A stretch of 64,000 nt of DNA from CAJCJE01 sp036494465 (GTDB lineage Bacteria; Actinomycetota; Actinomycetes; Mycobacteriales; Pseudonocardiaceae), in the NCBI GenBank assembly GCA_036494465.1, contig DASXOJ010000287.1, positions 1 to 64,000 of the forward strand, written 5' to 3'. Below the pieces are notes generated by a model. It searched no databases. It was not told the origin of the DNA and saw nothing but the letters and a program-made list of their open reading frames with translations. Made by a program: the position numbers and the translations under genes. Below, one piece after another: positions 26,640 to 34,416 of this stretch; the first letter of the stretch is position 1, and each line of letters starts with the position of its first letter.

Positions 26640-27200
26640 ATGACGCGCCTCAAGCGGGCGGATGCCCAGCGCAACGAGGAATCCCTGCTCGACGCGGCGG
26701 CCTCGGTCTTCGTGACCGCCGGGGTCGAGGCGCCGATCCGCGACATCGCGGCCAAGGCCGGGGTCGGCACAGCCACGATCTACCGGCACTTCCCGACCCG
26801 GGCGGATCTCATCGTCGCGGTCTACCGCCACCAGGTGGAGGCACTGGCCGAAGCGGGCCCGGAACTGCTTGCGAGCAGCGCGACGCCGTTCGCGGCACTG
26901 GCGCGATGGATCGACGGGTTCGTCGATTTCGTGGTGACCAAACAGGGGCTGGGCGCGGTGCTGTCCTCCGACGACCCCTGCTTCGACCCGCTGCACTCCT
27001 ACTTCCTGGCGCGGCTCGTGCCCGTGCTCACCGGCCTGCTCGACGCCGCGATCGGCGCGGGTGAGATCAGGTCCGATGTGGACGCTCAGGAGCTGATGCG
27101 CGGCGTCGGCGGCCTGTGTGCCGGTGCCAGTGGCAACCACCGCTACGACGCGCGCCGCCTGGCCGGAATCCTCGTTGCGGGACTGCGTCAGTCCGGCTGA
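26640..27200 (+). CDS. TetR/AcrR-family transcriptional regulator
   Basis: A 186-residue repressor. The N-terminal HTH runs from 'NEESLLDAAASVFVTAGVEA' to 'IRDIAAKAGVGTATIYRHFP' (about residues 12-55), with the typical 'T-A-T-I-Y-R-H-F' recognition helix. The C-terminal half is the ligand-binding domain. AAGGGG lies just before the ATG. The two palindromes directly upstream are its presumed binding sites, giving autorepression and control of the divergent esterase gene. The inducer is unknown, possibly a substrate or product of the esterase. Its end overlaps the convergent MarR gene by 13 bases. Confidence 0.92.
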   Translation: MTRLKRADAQRNEESLLDAAASVFVTAGVEAPIRDIAAKAGVGTATIYRHFPTRADLIVAVYRHQVEALAEAGPELLASSATPFAALARWIDGFVDFVVTKQGLGAVLSSDDPCFDPLHSYFLARLVPVLTGLLDAAIGAGEIRSDVDAQELMRGVGGLCAGASGNHRYDARRLAGILVAGLRQSG

Positions 27201-27631
27201 GCCTGCGCGAGGCCGCGCAGCCGGGTGAGGATCTTGTCGAGCCCGGCTACCAGCGTGTCCAGCTCACCCTCGGCGAAGTCGCCGAACAGCGTGGCTGCGA
27301 ACTCCTGCTGTTGCTGGAACATGGTCAGCCCGATTGCCTTGCCGTGCTCGGTCAATGTGACCAGGGTGGCCCTGCGATCGGTCGGGTGCGCTTCGCGGGT
27401 GACGAACCCGGTCGCGACCAGCCCGTCGACCAGGCCGGTGATGTTGCGCGAGGTCACCTTCAACGCCTCGCTGAGCGCGCGCTGGGTCGTCGGTCCGTGA
27501 TGGAAGACCTCCCACAGCAGCCCGGCGCGGGACGTGGTGAGCCCGGATTGGGCCATGCCGCGTTCCGCATCCTCGTTGAGCAGGATGTTCAGTTCCATCA
27601 GTCGCCCGAAGGCCACATCAAAGGCACGCAC
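27188..27631 (-). CDS. MarR-family transcriptional regulator
   Basis: A 147-residue winged-helix protein. 'TQRALSEALKVTSRNITGLV' (about residues 49-68) is the HTH and 'REAHPTDRRATLVTLTEHG' (about 79-97) the wing with the D-R-R motif typical of MarR. It starts at a GTG at 27629-27631 and diverges from the broken P450 at 27680 across 48 bp that would hold both promoters. The P450 was therefore probably its original target, and the regulator may now be an orphan. Confidence 0.88.
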   Translation of the reverse strand: MRAFDVAFGRLMELNILLNEDAERGMAQSGLTTSRAGLLWEVFHHGPTTQRALSEALKVTSRNITGLVDGLVATGFVTREAHPTDRRATLVTLTEHGKAIGLTMFQQQQEFAATLFGDFAEGELDTLVAGLDKILTRLRGLAQAQPD

Positions 27632-27679
27632 GACTCGCCATTTCGCGTATGTACTTCACTATGTGCTAGCTTCATCAAC

Positions 27680-28088
27680 ATGATAACCGAACCGATTGTC
27701 CTCTCACCGGAACGACCCGATCGCCCAAAAAATTCAACACTGCACCCACCGCCCGGGTACGGGTCCCTCGATCCAGTTGTCCGAGCTCAGACGGCTGGTG
27801 GCCCGGCCTGGCTGGTAACCGATCGCGAACTGGTCAGGTCGGTCCTGGTCGACCCGCGCTTCGGCATCGCCCCGCACGGCACGCCCGGCCTCGGTTCGCT
27901 GTTCACCGACAGCGAGCCGCACGCGCGGTTGCGCAGGCTGCCGCTCGCCCGGATCGAGATCGCCGAAGCGCTCCGCGCTCGCCACTCAGCTCCCTGACCT
28001 GCGGCTTGGCTGCGAACCGCAGGAGGTCGCCTGGGTCGGTAGCCCGCTGGACGACGGACCGATCGCACTGCCTGTCTTCTGGGTGTAA
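27680..28088 (+). pseudogene. Cytochrome P450 with large internal deletion and frameshift
   Basis: The first 85 or so codons are a P450 N terminus ('PAWLVTDRELVRSVLVDPRF', then 'GSLFTDSEPHARLRRL'). They pass without a break into 'PLARIEIAEALRA', the residues that follow the haem cysteine in P450s. About 250 residues, including the I-helix, ExxR and haem ligand, are missing. A frame change near 27975 hides the rest: the next frame reads 'LATQLPDLRLGCEPQEVAWV' and ends at TAA (28086-28088) as an ordinary P450 C terminus. At about 136 codons in all, no functional enzyme is possible. Confidence 0.85.
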
Positions 28089-28093
28089 CGGCT

Positions 28094-29347
28094 TTACGCG
28101 TTAAAGGCGTTACCGGTCGCGATCTTCGGTCGACCGAGCTCTGACCGGTCGCCAACCCGTGCTGCCGCGTACACCCGCGCGGTCGCCTCGGCAATGTGTG
28201 ACCAGTCGAAGTCCTCGGCAAGACGCGCCTTGGCCGCCTTGGCTCTGCGCCGGGCGGCCGGGGCATCAGCAAGCACCGAGGTCACCGCGGTCGCGATGCC
28301 GCCAACGTCGCCAGGTGCGAACGACAGGCCGGTGCGCCCGTCGATCACCACTTCACCCAGCCCGCCCGCGGTCGACGCAACGAGCGGCGCGCCGGCGGCC
28401 GCCGCTTCCAGTGCGACGATGCCGAACGGCTCGTACTTGCTGGGCAGCACCACCGCATCCGCGCAGGCGATGACCGCGCGGAGTTCGCGATCGGTGAGGT
28501 GGCCGACGAAATCGACCGCCCTGCGCACCCGATGCCGTCGCGCGGCCTCCACCAGTTCCAGTTCGTGACCGCCTTTTCCGGCCACGACCAACCGCGTGCC
28601 CGCCTTCGCCATGCGGATGCGCGGCAGTGCGGCGATCAGGTCCTGCACACCCTTTTCCCATTCGAGGCGCCCGAAGAACACCAGCAGACCCTCGCCGCCC
28701 GGGGCGTAGCGCTGCCGCGCCGCGCGCATGTCGGCGCCGCTCACCCGCCAGCCGTGCGACTCGATGCCGTTGTGGATCACCGTGATGGTTGCCGGGTCGA
28801 CCTCGAACAGGTGCGCGACCTCCGCCCGCATGGCAGCCGAGCAGGTGATCAGCGCATCCGCGCGGTTGGCCAGCCACCATTCCGCCGAGTGCACCTGCTG
28901 GTTGAGGGGCTGGGACAGCCAACCGCTGTGCCGACCGGCCTCGGTCGCGTGCATGGTCGCGACCAGCGGCACGTCCAGTTGCTCGGCCAGACTGACCGCG
29001 GGGTGCACGACCAGCCAGTCGTGCGCGTGCACGACATCGGGGCGCCACCTGCCCAGCAGGCGATGCGCGGCGCGGATCATCGCGTGGCCCATGGCCAATG
29101 TCCAGGCCAGCAGGTCGCGCTCGAACACCAGGTGCGGCGGGTCCTCGGCGACCCGGATCACCCGCACGCCCTCGATCACCGAATCCGTCGTCGGATGGTC
29201 GCTCGCGTCGCTGCCCGACTCGTGCCTGCACAGCACGACCACCTCGTGACCGGCGGACGCGAGGTGCCTGGCCAGGTCATGAACGTGCCTGCCGAGCCCA
29301 CCGACAACCACCGGTGGGTACTCCCAGGACAACATCAGTAGACGCAT
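28094..29347 (-). CDS. GT4 alpha-glucosyltransferase (Rv3032 / GlgM type)
   Basis: A 417-residue retaining GT-B glycosyltransferase. 'MRLLMLSWEYPPVVVGGLGR' opens the acceptor domain with the GGLG loop, 'VVHAHDWLVVHPA' follows, and the donor domain has 'LLVFFGRLEWEKGVQDLI' and the E-x7-E motif in 'KYEPFGIVALEAAAAG'. This is the GT4 family holding mycobacterial Rv3032, an alpha-1,4-glucosyltransferase for methylglucose lipopolysaccharide and glycogen-like glucan, and also GlgM, which makes maltose-1-phosphate. The next two genes match Rv3031 and Rv3030 in order, so the Rv3032 role is favoured. The products of both types link to the glgE set at the left of the window. Confidence 0.88.
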   Translation of the reverse strand: MRLLMLSWEYPPVVVGGLGRHVHDLARHLASAGHEVVVLCRHESGSDASDHPTTDSVIEGVRVIRVAEDPPHLVFERDLLAWTLAMGHAMIRAAHRLLGRWRPDVVHAHDWLVVHPAVSLAEQLDVPLVATMHATEAGRHSGWLSQPLNQQVHSAEWWLANRADALITCSAAMRAEVAHLFEVDPATITVIHNGIESHGWRVSGADMRAARQRYAPGGEGLLVFFGRLEWEKGVQDLIAALPRIRMAKAGTRLVVAGKGGHELELVEAARRHRVRRAVDFVGHLTDRELRAVIACADAVVLPSKYEPFGIVALEAAAAGAPLVASTAGGLGEVVIDGRTGLSFAPGDVGGIATAVTSVLADAPAARRRAKAAKARLAEDFDWSHIAEATARVYAAARVGDRSELGRPKIATGNAFNA

Positions 29348-29373
29348 TGCCTTCCTTTACGGCTCACAGGCCT

Positions 29374-30867
29374 TTACAGATCACGGGCATCGAGCTGGCC
29401 GAACGGACCGTCCTCGGCCCGCAACCGAGCCAACCGCGCGGGATCGGGATCGCGCAGCAGATTGGCGATTTCCGCGAAGCGTTCGCGATGCGTTTCCGCG
29501 CGGCGCCTGGCATAGTCGGCCGCCGAATCCTTGGTGACCATGAACGCCCAGTCGCTCGACAACGCCAGCAGGGCCTCGCGAACAAGCTGATCGAGCGCGG
29601 GATCGCGATACGCGCCGGCATATTTGTCCACAGTGGAGAGCAGCTCGCCCTGGAGTTCCGCGCCGTCCGCGACCAGATCGGCGACCTGCTCGCCGTCCCA
29701 GACCCGCCAGTCCTTGCCCGACCCCCACGATGACGCGGGCAGCTCCACCGGGGCACCGAGATGGCCGGCTGCCAGCGCGCCCTGCAGCGTGGTCACCCGC
29801 ACGCCCGCCTCGGGCAACGCGCGCAGCACGCCCTCCAGCCAGGCCGGGCCCTCGTGCCACCAGTGCCCGAACAGTTCCGTGTCGTACGCGGCGACGACCA
29901 AGCCGGGTTTGTCCTGGGACAGCAGGCGCTTGCGCACGGTGTCCACGAAATCCGCGACATCGCGACGCACCGCTGCTGCCGCGAGATCGGGCCGATACGG
30001 CTGCTTGTCCTCGGCGCGCACGCGCTTTCCGGTGACCCGGCTCGGTTTCAGGCCCGAGGGATGGTCATAGGTGTGGAAGTCGCGGTACTCGGGCGAACCC
30101 GGATAGCCGGCCTTCGGCGACCATACCCGGTACGTCACTTCGAGATCGCGGCCGAAACAGACCACGTCCGAATCGCCGACCGGCCGCGCCGCACCGGTTT
30201 TCCCGCGCAGCGCAGGGCCGTCCACCAGGAAGTGCGTCACGCCCGCCGCCGCGTAGTCGGCCTCCATGCCGGGCGCGTAGCCGCATTCCGGCGCCCAGAT
30301 GCCGCCAGGCGCCTCGCCGAGGCGGAGCCTGGTATCGGCGAGGCCGGTGCGCAGCGCGAAGCCGCGCACCCGGTCGGCGAGCAGTGGCTGGAACGGGTGC
30401 GTCGCCGGTCCGCCAAGCAACTCGAACACGCCCGATTCGCGCAACGGCCGCAGCACCGGTGAAAACCCGTGCCGCCAATGGGTTTCGAACTCTCCGATCG
30501 CCGCGTCCGCCGCGCGGTGCTCGGCCGCCGCGAGGTCGCGCAGGTCCTGACTCGGGCGCCAACGGCCATTCCAGCGGGTCGCCGCGTAGTCCGCGCGCAG
30601 CCGCCAGTCACCGAGCCATTCGTGGCAGGCGCGCAGACAGTACGGGTCGTCCAGCTGCGCGGCCAGCACCGGGGTGAGGCCGAGGGTGAGCACATCGCGC
30701 CTGCCCTCATCGGCGAAGCGGCGCAACAGGTCCACGACCGGCAGGTAGGAGTTGGCCCATGCCTGGTAGAGCCATTCCTCGCCGACCGGCCAGGTGCCGT
30801 GGTGCGGCAACCAGGGCAGATGGCTGTGCAGAACCAAGCAGAACGTGCCGATCGGCTGCTCGGTCAC
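29374..30867 (-). CDS. GH57 alpha-1,4-glucan branching enzyme (DUF1957, Rv3031 type)
   Basis: A 497-residue GH57 protein with a C-terminal DUF1957 domain. 'GTFCLVLHSHLPWLPHHGTW' opens the barrel (motif 1, HSHLP), 'GGIWAPECGYAPGMEADY' carries the nucleophile Glu, and 'VVAAYDTELFGHWWHEGPAW' carries the acid/base Asp. It would introduce alpha-1,6 branches into the glucan made by the neighbouring GT4 enzyme. A long frame extends upstream, but the GTG at 30865-30867 overlaps the methyltransferase TGA as GTGA and is taken as the start. No GlgB-type (GH13) branching enzyme is in the window, so this may be the local source of branching. Confidence 0.9.
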   Translation of the reverse strand: MTEQPIGTFCLVLHSHLPWLPHHGTWPVGEEWLYQAWANSYLPVVDLLRRFADEGRRDVLTLGLTPVLAAQLDDPYCLRACHEWLGDWRLRADYAATRWNGRWRPSQDLRDLAAAEHRAADAAIGEFETHWRHGFSPVLRPLRESGVFELLGGPATHPFQPLLADRVRGFALRTGLADTRLRLGEAPGGIWAPECGYAPGMEADYAAAGVTHFLVDGPALRGKTGAARPVGDSDVVCFGRDLEVTYRVWSPKAGYPGSPEYRDFHTYDHPSGLKPSRVTGKRVRAEDKQPYRPDLAAAAVRRDVADFVDTVRKRLLSQDKPGLVVAAYDTELFGHWWHEGPAWLEGVLRALPEAGVRVTTLQGALAAGHLGAPVELPASSWGSGKDWRVWDGEQVADLVADGAELQGELLSTVDKYAGAYRDPALDQLVREALLALSSDWAFMVTKDSAADYARRRAETHRERFAEIANLLRDPDPARLARLRAEDGPFGQLDARDL

Positions 30868-31622
30868 GCCGGCCTCCCGGCGACCGCGACCAGATCCAGG
30901 CTGGCGTCGACGTCGCGATCGTGTACGACGAAGTCGTTGGCGCGCAACGAATCCACGTCCGCGAGCAGTCGTTCCGGCCAGGCGGCTTCGCCGGGGAGGT
31001 GACCCATGACCACGTCGAGCTGCGCCTGGATCAGCGAACCGCCGTAGGTCGCGTCCAGTTCGCGCAGGCGCGGTCCGTGGTGCAGTCCGCCCAGGAACTC
31101 GACGGTGAAACCGGCCACGACGAGCAGTTCGCGCAGTTCGCCCTGGTCGAGCTCGCGGGTGTGGTACGGGTTGATCGGGCGGTCCTGACCAGGGGAGAAG
31201 GTGATCCGGTTCGGGGTGGTCAGCAGCAGCGTCCCGCCTGGTTTCAGCGCGCGACGGCATTCGGCGAGGAACCCGGCCTGGTCCCAGAGGTGTTCGAGCA
31301 CCTGGAAGTTCGCGATCACGTCGATGGTCGCCGAGGCTATCGGCAATGTCGCCAGGTTCCCGCGCAGCACGTCGAGCCTGGGATAGCGAGCGCGCACGTG
31401 GGCCGTCGTCAATGGCTCGTAGTCCAGCGCGACAACCCTGGCCGCGACCTCCGCGAGCAGGTCGGCGCCGTAACCCTCGCCGCAGCCCGCCTCCAGCACC
31501 ATCGCGTCCACGCAGCGCTCGCGCAACGCGACATAGGCCGCTTCGTGGCGCCTGAACCAGTAGTTTTCCTCCGGCACGTCGGGCACGGTGCGTTCACCGG
31601 TGAGCGGGAGGGTCTGCTGCAT
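30864..31622 (-). CDS. Class I SAM methyltransferase (Rv3030 type)
   Basis: A 252-residue methyltransferase. 'MVLEAGCGEGYGADLLAEV' is motif I, 'VVALDYEPLTTAHVRARYP' motif II, 'IDVIANFQVLEHLWDQ' motif IV, and 'RRALKPGGTLLLTTPN' motif VI. The position directly before GH57 and GT4 matches M. tuberculosis Rv3030, proposed to O-methylate glucose in MGLP (from memory). The ATG at 31620-31622 ('MQQTLPLTGERTVP') is preferred to an earlier in-frame start because conserved sequence begins there. It is coupled to the GH57 gene by GTGA. Confidence 0.85.
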   Translation of the reverse strand: MQQTLPLTGERTVPDVPEENYWFRRHEAAYVALRERCVDAMVLEAGCGEGYGADLLAEVAARVVALDYEPLTTAHVRARYPRLDVLRGNLATLPIASATIDVIANFQVLEHLWDQAGFLAECRRALKPGGTLLLTTPNRITFSPGQDRPINPYHTRELDQGELRELLVVAGFTVEFLGGLHHGPRLRELDATYGGSLIQAQLDVVMGHLPGEAAWPERLLADVDSLRANDFVVHDRDVDASLDLVAVAGRPA

Positions 31623-31686
31623 TACTGAACGGTAGCCTGTGCCCGCCGCCACACTCGGCGACGGGCACAGGCCCCGGTCAATCGAT

Positions 31687-31750
31687 CAGGCTGGGTCTGA
31701 TTCGGGCTGTGTCTGCTTCAGGCTGTGTCTGATTCAGGCTGTGTCTGATT
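31687..31750. repeat. Four 16-bp direct repeats at the 3' end of the GH3 gene
   Basis: Four head-to-tail units of the form CAGGCTGTGTCTGATT at 31687, 31703, 31719 and 31735, differing by one to three bases; units 3 and 4 are identical. The array ends on the stop codon of the beta-glucosidase gene and fills half of the gap to the methyltransferase start. Sixteen is not a multiple of three, so it is not coding. The function is unknown. Confidence 0.85.
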
Positions 31751-34074
31751 CAAAACGCGACGCTGGCGGAAGCGTTGGTCGGCAGTGCCGCGCCGAGCGC
31801 CCCGCTGGAGAACACGTACTGGCCGGACTCGACCGACGGTGCCTGCGTCGAGTTGATGTCGCCCTGGGTGATCGCCAGGTTCGACTTCGGCACGTTCACC
31901 GTGACCGTCGTCGACGCGCCCGCAGCCAGGTGCACCCTGGCGAAGCCGACCAGCCGCTGCGCGGGCTGGATCGGGTTGCTCACCGGCTGCGACACGTAGA
32001 CCGGCACCACCACGTCACCGGCCTTGCCGCCGGCGTTGCTGACCGCGACGCTCACCTTCACCGCGTTGCCCGCCTTGCTCGCGGACACCGTTCCGAACGT
32101 GTAGTTCGTATAGGACAGACCGGCACCGAACGCGTACAGCGGCTGGTAGACCGGGCCGGTCCCGTTGTAGGTGTTCGGCAGCGTCAGCAGGCGGTAGCTG
32201 TTCGGGTTGTCGGTGTTCTCCTTCGGCCACGAGACCGGCAGCCGGCCGCTCGGGTTGGTCGCGCCGTAGAGCACGTCGGCAACGCCGTTGCCGCCCTGGG
32301 TACCGGGCCGCCACGCCATCAGCAGACCGGCAGGAGTGACCCCGCCACCGGACTTCTCCAGTGAACCCAGCGCCAGCGGACGGTCGTCCACCACCACGAC
32401 CACGACCGGCTTGCCGGTCGCGACCAGTGCGGCGATCTCCGCCTGCTGGTCGGCGGGCAGGCTCGGGTCGCGCTTGTCGTTCGGGCCCTCGGCACCCGCC
32501 CCGTTGCCGACCACGACCACGTAGTCGTCGGTGCTACCCGCCGCCGCGACCGCGTCGGACTGGGAAGCCGCGTAGTTCACGTTCGCGCCACCCTGCGCCT
32601 TCAGACCCGCCAGCACGGTGACCGCGGTCTCCGGGCTACCAGCGGGAACGCCCTGCCAGCCGATCGTCCAGCCGCCCAGCGTGTTCGACACCGAATCGGC
32701 GCTCGGGCCGGTCACGGTGATGTGCGCGGAGTTGGCCAGCGGCAGCACGTTGCCGGTGTTCTGCAACAGCACGCTGGACTCCGCAGCGGCCTGACGGGCC
32801 AGCGGCGCGTCCGCGCCGACCGTCTGGTTCGCCTTGGACGCGTCCACGTACGGGTGGTCGAAGATCCCGGTCTTGAACTTCAGCTCCAGGATCCGCTCGG
32901 TCGCCTGGTTGATCCGCTGCATCGAGATCAGGTGGTCGTTGACCGCCTTGGTCAGGTTGGTGACGAAGGTCGGGCCGTCCAGTGGCACCATCGTCATGTC
33001 CACACCGGCGTTGACCGCCTGCGCGATCGCGTGCTCGTAGTCGGCCGCCGAGTGGTACTTGGTCTGCAGCGCCTCTACGTCGTTCCAGTCGCTGATCGTG
33101 ACACCGGTGAAGTGCATCTGGTTGCGCAGCACGTCGGTCAGCAGGTAGTGCGAACCGGTCGCGGGCACGCCGTCGATCGCGCCCGAGTCGACCATCACGG
33201 TGTCCGCACCCGCGTCAACGCCGCCCTGGTAGGACGGGAACTCGTCGTCCTGCAACCAGCGCAGCGGCAGGTTCGCGTCGGTGCGGTCCAGGCCGGAGCT
33301 CGCGCCGCCGTAGGAGGCGAAGTGCTTCACCGACGCGGCGACCTGGCCGTTCTGCTGCAAGCCGGAGACGCCCGCCGCCTCCATGGCCCCGTCAAGAGTC
33401 GGGTCCTCCCCGAAGGACTCGTTGTAGCGCCCCCAGCGCGTGTCCATGTCGACGTCGGCGACCGGACCGAAACCCCAGCGCACGTTCGTGGCCGCGGCCG
33501 CCGCCCCCGCGGACGCCTCGGCCTGCTTCTCCAGGTTGGTGTCGTAGCTGGCGCCCATGCCGATCTGGGCGGGGAAGATCGTGTCGCCGACGACGTTGCT
33601 GTGGCCGTGCACCACGTCCGCGCCGTAGGTGATCGGGATGTGCAGCGGGTTGTGCGCGATGGCGTACTGCTGGATCGAGTTGATCGCGTTGGCCCAGTCA
33701 GCCGGAGTGTCCGCGCCGTTGATGTCCTCGGTGGGCGGGGAGCCGCCGCCGGAGAGGATCGAGCCGACCGCGAGGTTGCCGAGCACGTTCTGCGCGCAGG
33801 TCGGGTTGAGCGGGCCCGCGCCGTAGTTGCAGTTGCCGACGATCTGGCTGACCTCGATCTGGGTCATCTGCCCGATCTTCTCGGCCAGCGTCATCCGGCC
33901 GACCAGGTCGTTCGCCCGGGCCTGGTTGGACGCCTGCTGGTTGAGGTACAGAGGCTGGTTGTCGGCGACGGCCGAACCGGAGCTGCCAGCGACGATGACG
34001 GAGGCCGCCACCGTGCCGATCGCCACCGCGACCGCGATCACTGGTCGCTGGCCGAGTAAGCGCTTTCTTTTCAT
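31750..34074 (-). CDS. Secreted GH3 beta-glucosidase
   Basis: A 774-residue secreted glycoside hydrolase family 3 enzyme. A signal peptide ('MKRKRLLGQRPVIAVAVAIG', hydrophobic core to about residue 33, cleavage near 'SAVA-DN') precedes the catalytic domain. 'LVGRMTLAEKIGQMTQIE' opens the barrel, and the nucleophile is the Asp in 'VTISDWNDVEAL'. A second alpha/beta domain ('VVVGNGAGAEGPNDKRDPSL') and a C-terminal fibronectin-like domain follow ('SVAVSNAGGKAGDVVVPVYV'). GGAG seven bases upstream supports the ATG at 34072-34074; the frame itself opens at 34365. It probably releases glucose from cello- or other beta-oligosaccharides. A LacI-type operator lies over its first codons. Confidence 0.92.
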   Translation of the reverse strand: MKRKRLLGQRPVIAVAVAIGTVAASVIVAGSSGSAVADNQPLYLNQQASNQARANDLVGRMTLAEKIGQMTQIEVSQIVGNCNYGAGPLNPTCAQNVLGNLAVGSILSGGGSPPTEDINGADTPADWANAINSIQQYAIAHNPLHIPITYGADVVHGHSNVVGDTIFPAQIGMGASYDTNLEKQAEASAGAAAAATNVRWGFGPVADVDMDTRWGRYNESFGEDPTLDGAMEAAGVSGLQQNGQVAASVKHFASYGGASSGLDRTDANLPLRWLQDDEFPSYQGGVDAGADTVMVDSGAIDGVPATGSHYLLTDVLRNQMHFTGVTISDWNDVEALQTKYHSAADYEHAIAQAVNAGVDMTMVPLDGPTFVTNLTKAVNDHLISMQRINQATERILELKFKTGIFDHPYVDASKANQTVGADAPLARQAAAESSVLLQNTGNVLPLANSAHITVTGPSADSVSNTLGGWTIGWQGVPAGSPETAVTVLAGLKAQGGANVNYAASQSDAVAAAGSTDDYVVVVGNGAGAEGPNDKRDPSLPADQQAEIAALVATGKPVVVVVVDDRPLALGSLEKSGGGVTPAGLLMAWRPGTQGGNGVADVLYGATNPSGRLPVSWPKENTDNPNSYRLLTLPNTYNGTGPVYQPLYAFGAGLSYTNYTFGTVSASKAGNAVKVSVAVSNAGGKAGDVVVPVYVSQPVSNPIQPAQRLVGFARVHLAAGASTTVTVNVPKSNLAITQGDINSTQAPSVESGQYVFSSGALGAALPTNASASVAF
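34055..34068. promoter_or_regulatory. LacI-type operator over the start of the GH3 gene
   Basis: AGTAAGCGCTTTCT is a near-perfect palindrome centred on CG with the AAGCGCTT core typical of LacI/GalR-family and cre-like sites. It overlaps codons 3-7 of the beta-glucosidase gene on the minus strand. Secreted beta-glucosidases in actinobacteria are often repressed by LacI-family proteins such as CebR. No such regulator gene is in the window. Confidence 0.45.
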
Positions 34075-34250
34075 CCGGGCTCCTACCGCTGTGGTCCGCG
34101 CACGGACGCCCTCGTGCGGCCGTGACGCGCCGTGATCGACTGGATCGATAACGGGCGCTGCAATGCTTGACCGCGCCTGCTGTGTAGTCAATAGGTTGCG
34201 TGCAGCCAATCCCCAAGAAGACGATTCAGTAAATTCGTTCATCTTTCCGG

Positions 34251-34280
34251 TGTGGACTGTGTTCAAGACCACAGTCCACA
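34251..34280. promoter_or_regulatory. 11-bp inverted repeat between divergent secreted-enzyme genes
   Basis: TGTGGACTGTG (34251-34261) and CACAGTCCACA (34270-34280) are perfect inverted arms around eight bases, midway in the 342-bp gap between the beta-glucosidase and the S53 peptidase. Being between divergent genes it is a candidate operator; it could also form a hairpin in the peptidase 5' leader. The remainder of this gap shows no gene. Confidence 0.5.
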
Positions 34281-34416
34281 GTGGTTCGCGCCCATCCGAG
34301 TGACGGCCAATTGGATCGCGCCGGTCGTCGGTTTTGTGGCCTACGAACGACGGGTGCCGCTTCACGTGGAATTCACGCGAAGCTCACCTTGTCTGTTCAC
34401 CCACCGAGGAGGAAAT

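Noticed and set aside
30868..31260. N-terminal extension of the GH57 protein
   Set aside because: It overlaps the Rv3030-type methyltransferase in another frame and is Arg/Pro-rich. The GTGA overlap at 30864-30867 gives a natural start.
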